DNA of 50,380 nt from Bacteroidaceae bacterium (GTDB taxonomy: Bacteria > Bacteroidota > Bacteroidia > Bacteroidales > Bacteroidaceae): NCBI GenBank assembly GCA_017536695.1, contig JAFXGX010000033.1:1-50380 (forward strand). Reading direction: 5' to 3'. Shown in pieces: positions 17,829 to 26,083 of this stretch. Below the pieces are notes generated by a model. It did not search any database and was not told the origin of the DNA. It was given only the letters and a program-made list of their open reading frames with translations. The translations under genes were made by a program, and so were the position numbers. How positions within the stretch are numbered: the first letter of the stretch is position 1; each line of letters opens with the position of its first letter.

Positions 17829-18973
17829 TTTAGGACACGGTTTTTAATATTCCAGATAATCTTTTCAATTAGTACTTCAAATCTACTTTTTGTAGTACAT
17901 TTTACAGTTGCTTTGTGTATACCGTCACTATGCAATAATCTGAAGAATCTATCCCTTTTATCAGGTAGAGCAACGTCGGACTCTATTGAGGGGTTGTACA
18001 TCACTGCTTTAGAGTATTCAATCTCTTTTTTCTCAAAACCCGGTAGAGAGAATTCCTTATTCCTTAACAGGATAAGGGATACTCCTTTGTCATCATCTGA
18101 TTCTGGACAAATGTTTTCAGCTCCCCAAAGGTCTGCAAGGGTTATGTCGCTTCCGCTTTTCCCATCACGTGCAGGGCAGGCATAGCATGAGGGGCGAAGA
18201 CACAGATTGCTTAAAAAGCATCTCATGAAAATGTTTTCGTTAAGAGTCTCTCTAAATGTTTTTTCTACACCCTCTTTGTCCTTGTATTTAATTAATAGGC
18301 TGAAACTCTTCCATCCCTCGGTCTTATCTCGGAACTGTATGTCTGTAATCTTTGCAATGTTATACATTGAACTTACCTCATCAAGATAGTTCCTCCATAC
18401 TTTTGGACTTGGCGTACCATGGCAAACGACATCAACTGTTTTAAGGTTCTTGTACTCCTTGTGTAGGAATCTCTTCAGTCCAGCAATCTGGCATGGTGTT
18501 CCAGAAAATAAGACCTCCTTTCCTGCACTCAGATGTGTTTTTGCCTCTTTATAACAATTGCCGATAATGCTTTGTACATATTTGCTTCCACGGAGTTTCG
18601 GTAGTTCACTCTTACTATCAATGCATATATGTTTTATATCCCAATTCTCATCAAATGCAGCCCCGAAAACAACTCCGCCGTTATCAATAGTCCTTTCTGC
18701 CAATAATGTGAATATGCCTCCAGATGAACTGGCGAGGCGTACACTTTCATCACTGTTAGCTGCAGCTAAAGTGACAACTGGCTTTTTGGGCTTGTTTTGG
18801 TTGATGACTGGGCACACGCGTTCACACAATCCACAATCGATGCATGATTCCCTATCGACAAAGGGATACAGGAAACCTTCACTGTCTTCCTGCATTCTTA
18901 TGCAATGCTTCGGGCATGCTTGTACACACGCGTTGCAGCCGCAACAATTTTTGGGTTCTTTTATGTGAATCAT
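17825..18973 (-). CDS. 4Fe-4S ferredoxin / FrhB-type coenzyme F420 hydrogenase beta-subunit family protein
   Basis: A 382-residue protein. The N-terminus has two 4Fe-4S clusters: CxxCxxCxxxCP at residues 10-21 and again at 44-55. The rest matches the FrhB/FdhB C-terminal domain (GGIFTLLAERTIDNGGVVFG, LFSGTPCQIAGLKRFL, CHGTPSPKVW, SDITLADLWGAE), a flavin-binding redox fold. F420 itself is not expected in this organism, so the partner is probably another flavin or ferredoxin donor. It is sandwiched by 4-base overlaps between the flippase and the pyruvyl transferase, so a redox step in sugar modification is the best inference. Confidence 0.85.
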   Translation of the reverse strand: MIHIKEPKNCCGCNACVQACPKHCIRMQEDSEGFLYPFVDRESCIDCGLCERVCPVINQNKPKKPVVTLAAANSDESVRLASSSGGIFTLLAERTIDNGGVVFGAAFDENWDIKHICIDSKSELPKLRGSKYVQSIIGNCYKEAKTHLSAGKEVLFSGTPCQIAGLKRFLHKEYKNLKTVDVVCHGTPSPKVWRNYLDEVSSMYNIAKITDIQFRDKTEGWKSFSLLIKYKDKEGVEKTFRETLNENIFMRCFLSNLCLRPSCYACPARDGKSGSDITLADLWGAENICPESDDDKGVSLILLRNKEFSLPGFEKKEIEYSKAVMYNPSIESDVALPDKRDRFFRLLHSDGIHKATVKCTTKSRFEVLIEKIIWNIKNRVLK

Positions 18974-20505
18974 TTCTTGAATCTCTTGGATATCTTTCTG
19001 ACCTGTTGAACAACAATATTCCTCTCGTTCTTATCTAACCCAATCAGGTATATGATTACACCGGATGATATTACCGAGGATATGCATACCGAGAAAAATC
19101 TGCAGATTTCATTCTCAATACTCATATATAGTAATGCAGGTATTATTGCTGACAATATGGTTACATTTATTACATTTAAATATACTTTGAAGAGAAATTT
19201 CATGGAGGGTAGCAGTACTGTTTTGCGCAGGAATAGCAAGCGCTCATAAAGACATATCTGTGATATTATGATTGCGACAATTATTGTTGTTTCTGGGATA
19301 CATCCCATTCGTAAAAGGATATAGGATACTGGAAAATTCATTAACAATGTGCCACCGACTACAATTTGATAGTTTCTGATCTTTCCGGTTGCATTTTGCG
19401 CTGTAATCAATGCATTTGAAATAATTTCAGCCAAACTGAGAACTAAAACAAGCCTTGTAAACAATACGGTGTGTTCCGGAATTTGTCCTAACCAAACATA
19501 AAGTATTGTCTCAATCTCAAGGAAAATCGGTATTGAAAGACACATGAATAGGTAATAGGAAAGTCGTGTGCCTCGAAAAATAAGTTGATGCATTCGCTCG
19601 TAGTTACCAACAGCATACTCTTTTGTTATCTGTGGGTTTATGGCAACCATGAAATTGCCGATAAACTGCCCTATTATCCCATTAATCTGCATTGCAATAC
19701 CGCGTGCTGCATTGACTGCAGGTCCTGTAAACATGTTTATGACAATATTTACGCCTTGGTCTTTTGCGAGGCCCGCGGTACAACCTATGAAGTTCCACCC
19801 GGCAAACCCGAACATCTCTTTGAAAACCTTTTTATCCCAAACGGCATGATAAGTACACTCTTCGAAATTCTTTTTACTGAAGTACCAGTAGTAGAACTGT
19901 TTGATTAATGAAGGGATGAGGGATATTATGGCCAGCAGTATGAGCTTGTCGCCGCCGTAGTACTTTATGGAAAAGACTATTGCAAGACGTGAGAATGCGT
20001 CAAAGAGTGTAAAGTATGCATACACATCCATCCTCTCATGAGCAATGATTGTTGCATTGTACGGCACTGATAGAAGGCCAATCGCAAACATGAACGTTGA
20101 GCATTGCAACACCCAGTGTGCGGCAGTGAGCCTGTCTGTAGGAATTACCATCTTGTTATTCAGGAACCATATTCCTATGGTTTCAATGGCTATGACAACA
20201 ATTATTGCAAGGATAACATGTATATTTACCGATGTGGAGAATATTGTATTCAGCTCCTTCTTGTCTCCTTTTCCGAGACCGAATGTAATGAAACGGCTGA
20301 CCGAGGATGAGAGTGAGCTTGAGATGAGCGAGAACATTGAGACAAGGCCACCGACTACGTTGTTGATTCCGTAGTCGACAACTCCAAGGGCTTCAAGTGT
20401 AATGCGGGCTGTGAAGAAACTGATTATCATCATCACTCCCATACGGATGTACAGGAGCATGGTGTTTTTGGCGATTCTTTTATTCGCTTCGCTGTTTGTG
20501 CTCAT
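18970..20505 (-). CDS. wzx: Wzx-type lipid-linked oligosaccharide flippase
   Basis: A 511-residue polytopic membrane protein with 12-14 predicted helices, of the MOP/MATE polysaccharide flippase superfamily. It starts NKRIAKNTMLLYIRMGVMMI and ALGVVDYGINNVVGGLV, typical of Bacteroidetes Wzx. It would move undecaprenyl-linked repeat units to the periplasm for Wzy. ATGA overlaps link it to the phosphatase gene upstream and the FrhB-like gene downstream. The C-terminal tail is basic (VRKISKRFKK). Confidence 0.9.
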   Translation of the reverse strand: MSTNSEANKRIAKNTMLLYIRMGVMMIISFFTARITLEALGVVDYGINNVVGGLVSMFSLISSSLSSSVSRFITFGLGKGDKKELNTIFSTSVNIHVILAIIVVIAIETIGIWFLNNKMVIPTDRLTAAHWVLQCSTFMFAIGLLSVPYNATIIAHERMDVYAYFTLFDAFSRLAIVFSIKYYGGDKLILLAIISLIPSLIKQFYYWYFSKKNFEECTYHAVWDKKVFKEMFGFAGWNFIGCTAGLAKDQGVNIVINMFTGPAVNAARGIAMQINGIIGQFIGNFMVAINPQITKEYAVGNYERMHQLIFRGTRLSYYLFMCLSIPIFLEIETILYVWLGQIPEHTVLFTRLVLVLSLAEIISNALITAQNATGKIRNYQIVVGGTLLMNFPVSYILLRMGCIPETTIIVAIIISQICLYERLLFLRKTVLLPSMKFLFKVYLNVINVTILSAIIPALLYMSIENEICRFFSVCISSVISSGVIIYLIGLDKNERNIVVQQVRKISKRFKK

Positions 20506-21563
20506 CGTAGTGTCTGTGACAAAAGGGTCTGCAATGTCCTTAAATCTTTCTCTTTATGTCTGCTCCCCAACAGATATTCCACACCCTCTTCGCAGTGCGT
20601 GTCGCTGCCGATGACGTCGTAGAGTCCTTTCTTCAGCAGCCACTGGGCGCGTTTCTTTACGGTATTGCCGTAGCCGCCGCAGATTGAGGGGAGGTTCAGC
20701 TGGAATTTCACTCCTTCCTGGTGCAGCCGGATGTATTCTTCTTCATCCATGTACATGTAGCGCTCGGGGTGGGCGAGCAGGGGGTGATAGCCCAGGGATT
20801 TTATCTGCCTGAGTGTCTCATGCAGGCGCATGGGTGGGTTGAAGTATGATGTTTCTACAAGCAGATGGTTGCCTTTGGTGCCTATGGGGAGTAACTCCTC
20901 TTTGGTTGTTGAGATTTCTCCCTTCGGTTCGAAATGACATAATGCTGTTTCTTGAGCCCTCTTCCCATGCAACGCTCCCCCGCGTTGCCCCTCGTTGAAA
21001 GAGGGACAGTTGTTATTGTCTTTAACTCCCTCCGCAATGCTTCCTGCATTGCTCGTCCCTCTTTGAAAAGAGGGACAGTTGTTATTTGTGCTGCTCCCCT
21101 CCGTCACTTCGCTTTGCTCGTGCCACCTCCCCTCTGAAGCGGGGCGGAGCTTGGTGTTTGTTTCTTTAACTCCCTCCGCAATGCTTCCTGCATTGCTCGT
21201 CCCTCTTTCAAAAGAGGGACAGTTGTTAGTAACTGAATGGCAATTCATCAGCAGGCTGCGCAGGTGGTTGTCTATCATGTATTCTGCTGCCAGATGCAGG
21301 GCAATGCTCCCCTTGTACCGGGCTGTCAGTTCTGCAAAGCGTGCGCGTAGCTCGTCGGGGGTGTTGGGGATGTCCTCCATTATGTGGGGGGTAAGCCATA
21401 GCTCCTTCACTCCGGCGGCTTCGTATGTGGCGAGTATGCGCAGCGCCTCATCCATGCTCTCTACACCGTCATCCACTCCCGGCAGTATATGGGAATGGTG
21501 GTCGGTGCATCCTGCAAGGATGCCGCTCTGGGCGATTGTTCTCTTTTTACTGAATGGCCACAT
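20502..21563 (-). CDS. CpsB/YwqE-type PHP tyrosine-protein phosphatase with in-frame repeat insertion
   Basis: The partner phosphatase of the Wzc kinase; these are metal-dependent PHP-fold enzymes. Metal-binding motifs are all intact: HHSHILPGVDDG (residues 22-33), TPH (58-60), AAEYM (92-96), LLVETSY (234-240), HPERY (265-269) and SDTH (320-323). The family usually has about 240-255 residues; this one has 353. The excess is a block at about residues 108-219, encoded by 20907-21242, which is made of palindromic genomic repeats (NNCPSF[E/Q]RGTSNAGSIAEGVK appears twice) read in frame without a stop. It falls between the metal-ligand segments AAEYM and LLVETSY, where relatives have only a few residues. 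Whether the enzyme still folds is unknown. The gene overlaps wzx by 4 bases. Confidence 0.85.
   Translation of the reverse strand: MWPFSKKRTIAQSGILAGCTDHHSHILPGVDDGVESMDEALRILATYEAAGVKELWLTPHIMEDIPNTPDELRARFAELTARYKGSIALHLAAEYMIDNHLRSLLMNCHSVTNNCPSFERGTSNAGSIAEGVKETNTKLRPASEGRWHEQSEVTEGSSTNNNCPSFQRGTSNAGSIAEGVKDNNNCPSFNEGQRGGALHGKRAQETALCHFEPKGEISTTKEELLPIGTKGNHLLVETSYFNPPMRLHETLRQIKSLGYHPLLAHPERYMYMDEEEYIRLHQEGVKFQLNLPSICGGYGNTVKKRAQWLLKKGLYDVIGSDTHCEEGVEYLLGSRHKEKDLRTLQTLLSQTLR
20907..21242. repeat. Palindromic repeat cluster inserted inside the phosphatase gene
   Basis: Four related units of about 60-75 bases lie side by side. The two clearest, starting near 21026 and 21170, are 144 bases apart (48 codons) and differ at a single base over about 65. 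Each contains hairpins such as GCAATG...CATTGC and CCCTCTT...AAGAGGG. The same kind of palindromic sequence appears at 1-459 and 1566-1675. A neighbouring block (GAGATTTCTCCCTTCGGTTC near 20910) is another repeat type. The host gene stays open across all of it. Confidence 0.9.
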
Positions 21564-21569
21564 CTTGAA

Positions 21570-21709
21570 GGTGAAAGGTTAAATGTGAAAACGGAAATCT
21601 GAGTGGTGAAAGGTTAAATGTGAAAAACGGAAATCTGAGTGGTGAAAGGTTAAATGTGAAAACGGAAATCTGAGTGGTGAAAAGTTAAATCTGAAAAGTA
21701 AAAACGGTG
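21570..21709. repeat. 35/36-bp tandem repeat, about four copies
   Basis: Units begin GGTGAAAGGTTAAATGTGAA at 21570, 21605, 21641 and 21676. The first three are 35-36 bases and almost identical; the fourth is degenerate. They fill the space between the phosphatase gene and the broken four-helix-bundle gene. The motif GTGAAAGG is the reverse complement of the CCTTTCAC core of the repeat on the other side of that gene (22071-22126). Confidence 0.92.
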
Positions 21710-21712
21710 TAT

Positions 21713-22064
21713 TTACTTTCTTCCTTTTTCCTTTGCTGTCTTAATACTTGATGTTATTATTGTAATTATTTCTTTGAGTTCTTCATTGAGTGGATTGAAT
21801 AGGTCTTGTACAATTAAACCGCTTTCATAAAGAATCTCAAGCCAATATTGGGTTTCATCGGCCTCTTTAAGCGCTATGGATAATTTGTTTATGAAGTCGG
21901 CTTTGTGCGTTTTTCCGTTCACGGATATTGGCTCCGATACTGGTTCCAGAGCGGAGTATTTGTTTGGAAAGAACAAATTCGTTCCTGTCATTTTGAAGAT
22001 AGCGTACAAACTGTACAATTCTTACAGCAAATGCCTTACTTTTATTGTCAATTAAATATTCCAT
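21713..22064 (-). pseudogene. Frameshifted four-helix-bundle protein (23S rRNA intervening-sequence family)
   Basis: The first part, from ATG at 22064, reads MEYLIDNKSKAFAVRIVQFV to SGTSIGANIRERKNAQS and then falls out of frame, stopping at 21867. The second part, in another frame, continues KADFINKLSIALKEADETQYW to the end at 21713. Joined, they give a normal member (about 118 residues) of the small four-helix-bundle family first found in 23S rRNA intervening sequences. The expected DNA at the break contains AAAGC twice in a row and the actual DNA has it once, so loss of one 5-base copy explains the shift. It lies within the capsule operon, flanked by related repeats on both sides. Its role is unknown. 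Confidence 0.82.
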
Positions 22065-22070
22065 ATCTTT

Positions 22071-22126
22071 CCCCTTTCACTTTTCCCCTTTCACTTTTCC
22101 CCTTTCACTTTTCCCCTTTCACTTTT
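22071..22126. repeat. 14-bp tandem repeat, four copies
   Basis: Four perfect head-to-tail copies of CCCCTTTCACTTTT. The last copy supplies the final Lys codon region and the TGA stop of wzc (22119-22121). Related in inverted orientation to the 35-bp repeats at 21570-21709 beyond the small pseudogene. Confidence 0.95.
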
Positions 22127-24476
22127 TAGAGTGGTAGTACCCGTATCCGTACCCGTATTTATAACCGTATCTGTATCCGTAGGAGTAACCGTACTTGTAG
22201 CGGTAGCCTGTGCCGCCGCCGTAGGTGCCGTTGAGTATCATGGATATGCTCTTGAAACGCTTGCTTTCGTGAATATCCTCAAGCTCATCGAGCATGTCGC
22301 GGTTGAGCAGGCCTGCGCGGACAACGAAGATGGTCCTGTCGGCATGTTCTTCTATAATCTGAGTGTCGGCAACGATGTCAATTGGCGGACAGTCGATGAA
22401 TATGTAGTCGAAATGCTGTCGCATGCTGTTTACCAACTCTCCGAAACGCTTGCCATGGAGCAGCTCGGTGGGGTTGGGCGGGGTGCTGCCGATGGGGATT
22501 ACTTTGAGCGTGGGGTACTCCTCGAACTCTGCTATGATGCTGCTGACGTCGGCTGTTCCGCCTGACAGGTAGTCACTGAGGCCTGTCGAGGGCGAGCCTA
22601 CATAGGCCGATGTGGAGCCGTGGCGCATGTCACCGTCAATAACGAGCACTTTCTTGCCTTTCAGGGCCAGTCCTGCTGCGGTGTTCATGGTGAGGAATGT
22701 CTTTCCACTGCCCGGGTTGAACGAGGTAACGATGAACACTGTAGAGCTCTCATCCTTGTTGTTTATGAATTCGAGGTTGGTGCGTAGCACACGGAAAGCT
22801 TCATTAATGATGTTGCGGTTGCCCTCCTTGACAATGATGCTGCGTGCGTTATCCTTGAGGTCTTTGCTCTGTCCGTACAGCGGTATCTCGCCGATAAGAG
22901 GGATGTCGATGCCCTCGAGGTCCTTGCGTCCACGGACCTTCTTGTTTGTTATCTCGCGTATGAATATGATTGTCACCGGCAGTAACAGGCCTATGACAAG
23001 CGCCAGCATTATTATCTGTCTCTGCATGGGCTCTATGGGAGTGTCGCTACCGCCCACGGGGGTAAGCAGGCGGTTGTTCGATGCCTCGTACTCCTTGGAG
23101 AGCTCGGACTCCTCGAGTTTCTGCAGCAGGAACAGGTAAAGGGTGTTCTTGATTTTCTGCTGTCGTAGCAAGCCCTGTATGTCCTTGACATGCTCGGCTT
23201 CCTTGCTGAACTGTACCTTGCTTGTTGTCTCCTCCTTGTCGATGAGGCTAATCTCCTTGCGCAGGCTGCCTATGTGGCTGTCGAGAGCGTCATTTATAGA
23301 CTTGTGCATGGCAACCAGGTTCTTGTTGCAGTCTATGACAAGGGGGTTCGCCTCGCTGCTGTTCGAGAGGTACTTGTCGCGCTTGACAATCTCCTGGTTG
23401 TATTTGGTTATGAGGTTCTCGATGCTTGCCATGCTCAGGCCTGTCTTTGCCGGCAGCATCTCCTTGTTGTCGACATTTTCGATGACACACTTCTTGATGA
23501 ACAGCGCAAGCTCAATCTGGCTCTCCAACTCGACGCTCTTTTCGTTATCCTTGCTGCTTAGGGTGCTGTTGAGCTCACGAATCTGCTTCGCAGTCAGCTT
23601 GTTCTTGCTGTTCTGTGCGGCAATCTCCCTGTCAAGGAGGTTGAGCTCTATCTGCAACGAGTCGACCCTCTGGGTAATGAACTCTATGGTCTTGATAGTG
23701 CTCTCGTTGTTGCGTGCAACCCACTGCTCGTTGTATATGTCAATGATTGCATTGAGAAGTTCCGTTGCCCTGACGGTGGAGTAGTCCTTTAACCTTAGCT
23801 TGACAATGGATGTCTCCTCAAGGATTGTCGATGTCAGGTTTGAACAGTAACTGCTTATGGCCTCATCCAAGTTTCTCTTCTCGACAAATATATTCTGACC
23901 GATGAAGTTTTTGTAGTATTCTGTCGCTTCAATCACTATGCGGCCGACGGGTGTCGCCGCAGTGTCGCCGATGACGGCTGTCATTGTACCTTCAAGTTCC
24001 TGGCCGTTCCTGCAGAAACCGCTCAGGGCAAGGTTCTTGCCCGTTGTAAGGTTTGCGGTAAATGTGGCAACGTCGCTCTCGCGCAGGTCAATGAATGTGA
24101 CCTTGATGGGTCTTCCAAGGTACATAATGCCGTTATAGAACCTGCCTTCGCCTCTGTAGTCCACAGTCAGGTCAAGACGTTTTATGGCCTCGCGGACAAT
24201 ACCGGGGGAGCGCAGCGCCTGTACCTCTATTCTGGCATCGGCTGTCGCCTGTTGGGTGGCAAAGTCCTTGAATGCTCCGCTGCCGCCCATGCCGTCGCTC
24301 TCCTTGATGAGGATCTCGGCAGAACGTACATAGACCGCTGGGGATGATAGTATATATACCGCGGCTGCTCCCATGGCAATGGCGAGGGAGAGCAGAATCC
24401 AGTACCAATTGTCGATGCAGTGGAACAGCAGGTCCCTGATGGGCAACACGTTATCGTCGTTTTTTCTTCTTGCCAT
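22119..24476 (-). CDS. wzc: Wzc-type polysaccharide co-polymerase / BY-kinase
   Basis: A 785-residue inner-membrane protein: an N-terminal Wzz domain (transmembrane helix about residues 28-50), a long periplasmic coiled region, a second transmembrane helix near residue 490 (IIMLALVIGLLLPVTIIFI), and a cytoplasmic kinase with Walker A NPGSGKT (about 587-593), A-prime VIDGDMR (612-618) and Walker B IFIDCPP (692-698). PIGSTPPNPTELL is the typical BY-kinase segment. The tail from about residue 751 carries about 14 tyrosines in a G-Y-x-Y pattern, the autophosphorylation cluster. It would control chain length and export with Wza and be dephosphorylated by the PHP phosphatase of the same operon. Confidence 0.94.
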   Translation of the reverse strand: MARRKNDDNVLPIRDLLFHCIDNWYWILLSLAIAMGAAAVYILSSPAVYVRSAEILIKESDGMGGSGAFKDFATQQATADARIEVQALRSPGIVREAIKRLDLTVDYRGEGRFYNGIMYLGRPIKVTFIDLRESDVATFTANLTTGKNLALSGFCRNGQELEGTMTAVIGDTAATPVGRIVIEATEYYKNFIGQNIFVEKRNLDEAISSYCSNLTSTILEETSIVKLRLKDYSTVRATELLNAIIDIYNEQWVARNNESTIKTIEFITQRVDSLQIELNLLDREIAAQNSKNKLTAKQIRELNSTLSSKDNEKSVELESQIELALFIKKCVIENVDNKEMLPAKTGLSMASIENLITKYNQEIVKRDKYLSNSSEANPLVIDCNKNLVAMHKSINDALDSHIGSLRKEISLIDKEETTSKVQFSKEAEHVKDIQGLLRQQKIKNTLYLFLLQKLEESELSKEYEASNNRLLTPVGGSDTPIEPMQRQIIMLALVIGLLLPVTIIFIREITNKKVRGRKDLEGIDIPLIGEIPLYGQSKDLKDNARSIIVKEGNRNIINEAFRVLRTNLEFINNKDESSTVFIVTSFNPGSGKTFLTMNTAAGLALKGKKVLVIDGDMRHGSTSAYVGSPSTGLSDYLSGGTADVSSIIAEFEEYPTLKVIPIGSTPPNPTELLHGKRFGELVNSMRQHFDYIFIDCPPIDIVADTQIIEEHADRTIFVVRAGLLNRDMLDELEDIHESKRFKSISMILNGTYGGGTGYRYKYGYSYGYRYGYKYGYGYGYYHSKK

Positions 24477-24482
24477 ATTCTC

Positions 24483-25250
24483 TTATCGTGTGAAGAATGT
24501 AACCAAAGTAAGTACCAGTGACACAGCAGAGAACCAGAACGAAGTAGAACGCAGTGTGTTGCTGTTTATGTCGTACTGGCCGCTGGCTTTCTTGTTGGGC
24601 TCGACATATACAATGTCGTTCTGCTGCAGATAGTATACAGGAGAACCGAACAGCTGTGCCGCATCGTTGAGGTTCACGCTGTAGCTCTTCTGCTCGCCGT
24701 TTACCTCGCGGAGCACGGTCACATTCTCGCGCTTGCCTGTTATCGCAAGGTCGCCTGCATCGCTTATGGCATCGATGATGGTGTATTTGTCCTTCTCGAC
24801 GTTGATTTTGCCGGGTCTCTTGACATCGCCCAGAACGGATATCTGCAGGTTCTTGAAATCAACGATTACGGTGGGGTCCTGGACCATTTTCTTGTCAAGC
24901 AGCTCCTGCCTGATGTGTTTTGCCACATCGTCCCTTGTCATGCCGGCAATGTGGATGCTTCCCAAATAGGGGAACTCGATGTTGCCGTCCTTGTCGACGG
25001 TGTAGGCAAGGTCGGTGTTCGAACCCATGTTCTGCTGGCTGCGTCTGAGGTTGAATGGCGCTACAAGCTCCTCGTCCTTGCTGTTTACGTGTATTGAAAG
25101 CTTGTCTCCGGGCTTGATTGTTATCTCCTGTGGTAGTGCTACTTCAACGGTTCCGCCATTTTTCATGTCCTGGAAGTATAGGACTTTTTCCTGTGTCGAG
25201 CATGATGCTATCAGCATCAGTACAACGAGTGATAATAGGGACTTTTTCAT
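24483..25250 (-). CDS. wza: Wza-type polysaccharide export lipoprotein
   Basis: A 255-residue outer-membrane export protein. It has a lipoprotein signal (MKKSLLSLVVLMLIASC, Cys at residue 17), the polysaccharide export domain (ITIKPGDKLSIHVNSKDEEL) and a SLBB-like domain (ISVLGDVKRPGKINVEKDKY). A hydrophobic C-terminal helix (SFWFSAVSLVLTLVTFF) is the helix expected to cross the outer membrane in Wza-like rings. It forms the export pore with Wzc, whose gene starts 6 bases downstream. Confidence 0.93.
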   Translation of the reverse strand: MKKSLLSLVVLMLIASCSTQEKVLYFQDMKNGGTVEVALPQEITIKPGDKLSIHVNSKDEELVAPFNLRRSQQNMGSNTDLAYTVDKDGNIEFPYLGSIHIAGMTRDDVAKHIRQELLDKKMVQDPTVIVDFKNLQISVLGDVKRPGKINVEKDKYTIIDAISDAGDLAITGKRENVTVLREVNGEQKSYSVNLNDAAQLFGSPVYYLQQNDIVYVEPNKKASGQYDINSNTLRSTSFWFSAVSLVLTLVTFFTR

Positions 25251-25322
25251 TGTTGTATGTTTTTTTGTTACGCGCGATATATTATGTCTTAATGTAAAAT
25301 ATTTTTACTTTAAATTTGTGGT

Positions 25323-25898
25323 TTATTTTATAATTTCGATGAATTCGGTGCTTATTTCCGCCAGTGCTACTGCCGCCACACCTTGAATGAGCAAAACGAC
25401 CCTTGGTTTGCGCTTGCCCTGTACCTTGACAAAGACTCCTTCTGTGCCATCGAATGCTCCTCCGTGTACGCGGACTCTTGTGCCCTTTGCTATGTTCACC
25501 TCTTCGGGCCTCATGTATATGAGTTCCTCGTTGGAGGTTTGTGTGACGGCGATGAACTGCTGCATCTGCCGGTCGGGGATTATTATTGGGATATTTTTGC
25601 CCTCCCTTGGCATTGTGCGGTACTGCAGATAGTCGACTCCGCGTTTGACCTCCTGGATGATTTCCTTGGATGTGTGTACGAATATCAGGTTATGTATGGC
25701 TGGAATCTGTTTCCTGATTTTTGCTCCGCTGCGTTTCTCGACGAGAGCGTTTACCATGGGTACAAAACACTCTATGCCTTTGGCCTGAAGATACTCCTTT
25801 GCTTTGAGTTCCCTGCGGTAGGGGGCGCTCATGGCAAACCACACAATTTGAGAATCTTTATCTGTGGGTTTTGATGTTGTTGCTTCTGGATTGGACAT
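25323..25898 (-). CDS. upxY: UpxY-like NusG-family transcription antiterminator
   Basis: A 191-residue NusG paralogue. The N-terminal NGN domain reads IVWFAMSAPYRRELKAKEYL and ends IVHTSKE-type strands; the C-terminal KOW domain has GTRVRVHGGAFDGTEGVFVK. In Bacteroides capsule loci the first gene encodes UpxY, which binds RNA polymerase in the leader and prevents early termination of its own long operon. Here it is also the first gene after the promoter at 26053-26083. No UpxZ gene follows it; wza comes next. The Ser/Thr-rich first 15 residues are outside the domain and the exact start is uncertain. Confidence 0.88.
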   Translation of the reverse strand: MSNPEATTSKPTDKDSQIVWFAMSAPYRRELKAKEYLQAKGIECFVPMVNALVEKRSGAKIRKQIPAIHNLIFVHTSKEIIQEVKRGVDYLQYRTMPREGKNIPIIIPDRQMQQFIAVTQTSNEELIYMRPEEVNIAKGTRVRVHGGAFDGTEGVFVKVQGKRKPRVVLLIQGVAAVALAEISTEFIEIIK

Positions 25899-26046
25899 AC
25901 TCTTGGCTCCTCAAGTCTTGTATAAAACGTTGAGAATCAATGATTTGCAAATTTGTAGGCATCTGCAGTGGCGGATGTCGAAATGCGCGGCCTGTGGTTT
26001 GTCTTGCTATCGGTAACGATGCGCAATCCTGTACTGTATCCGCGTC
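25899..26046 (-). promoter_or_regulatory. Leader of the capsule operon (candidate UpxY target)
   Basis: About 148 bases separate the inferred transcription start (near 26046) from the upxY start. In characterised Bacteroides capsule operons such leaders hold the sites where UpxY proteins act. I see only weak hairpins (for instance TTGA/TCAA around 25931-25942) and no strong terminator, so the assignment rests on position. Confidence 0.4.
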
Positions 26047-26052
26047 TTAATG

Positions 26053-26083
26053 CAAAGATAGTGAAAAAAGTTTAAATGTACAA
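26053..26083 (-). promoter_or_regulatory. Promoter of the capsule operon
   Basis: On the minus strand the -33 element TTG (26081-26083) and the -7 element TATCTTTG (26053-26060) are separated by exactly 20 bases, a full match to the Bacteroidetes pattern. Transcription should start near 26046. I found no inverted repeats around it that would let it flip, unlike many phase-variable capsule promoters. Confidence 0.75.
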
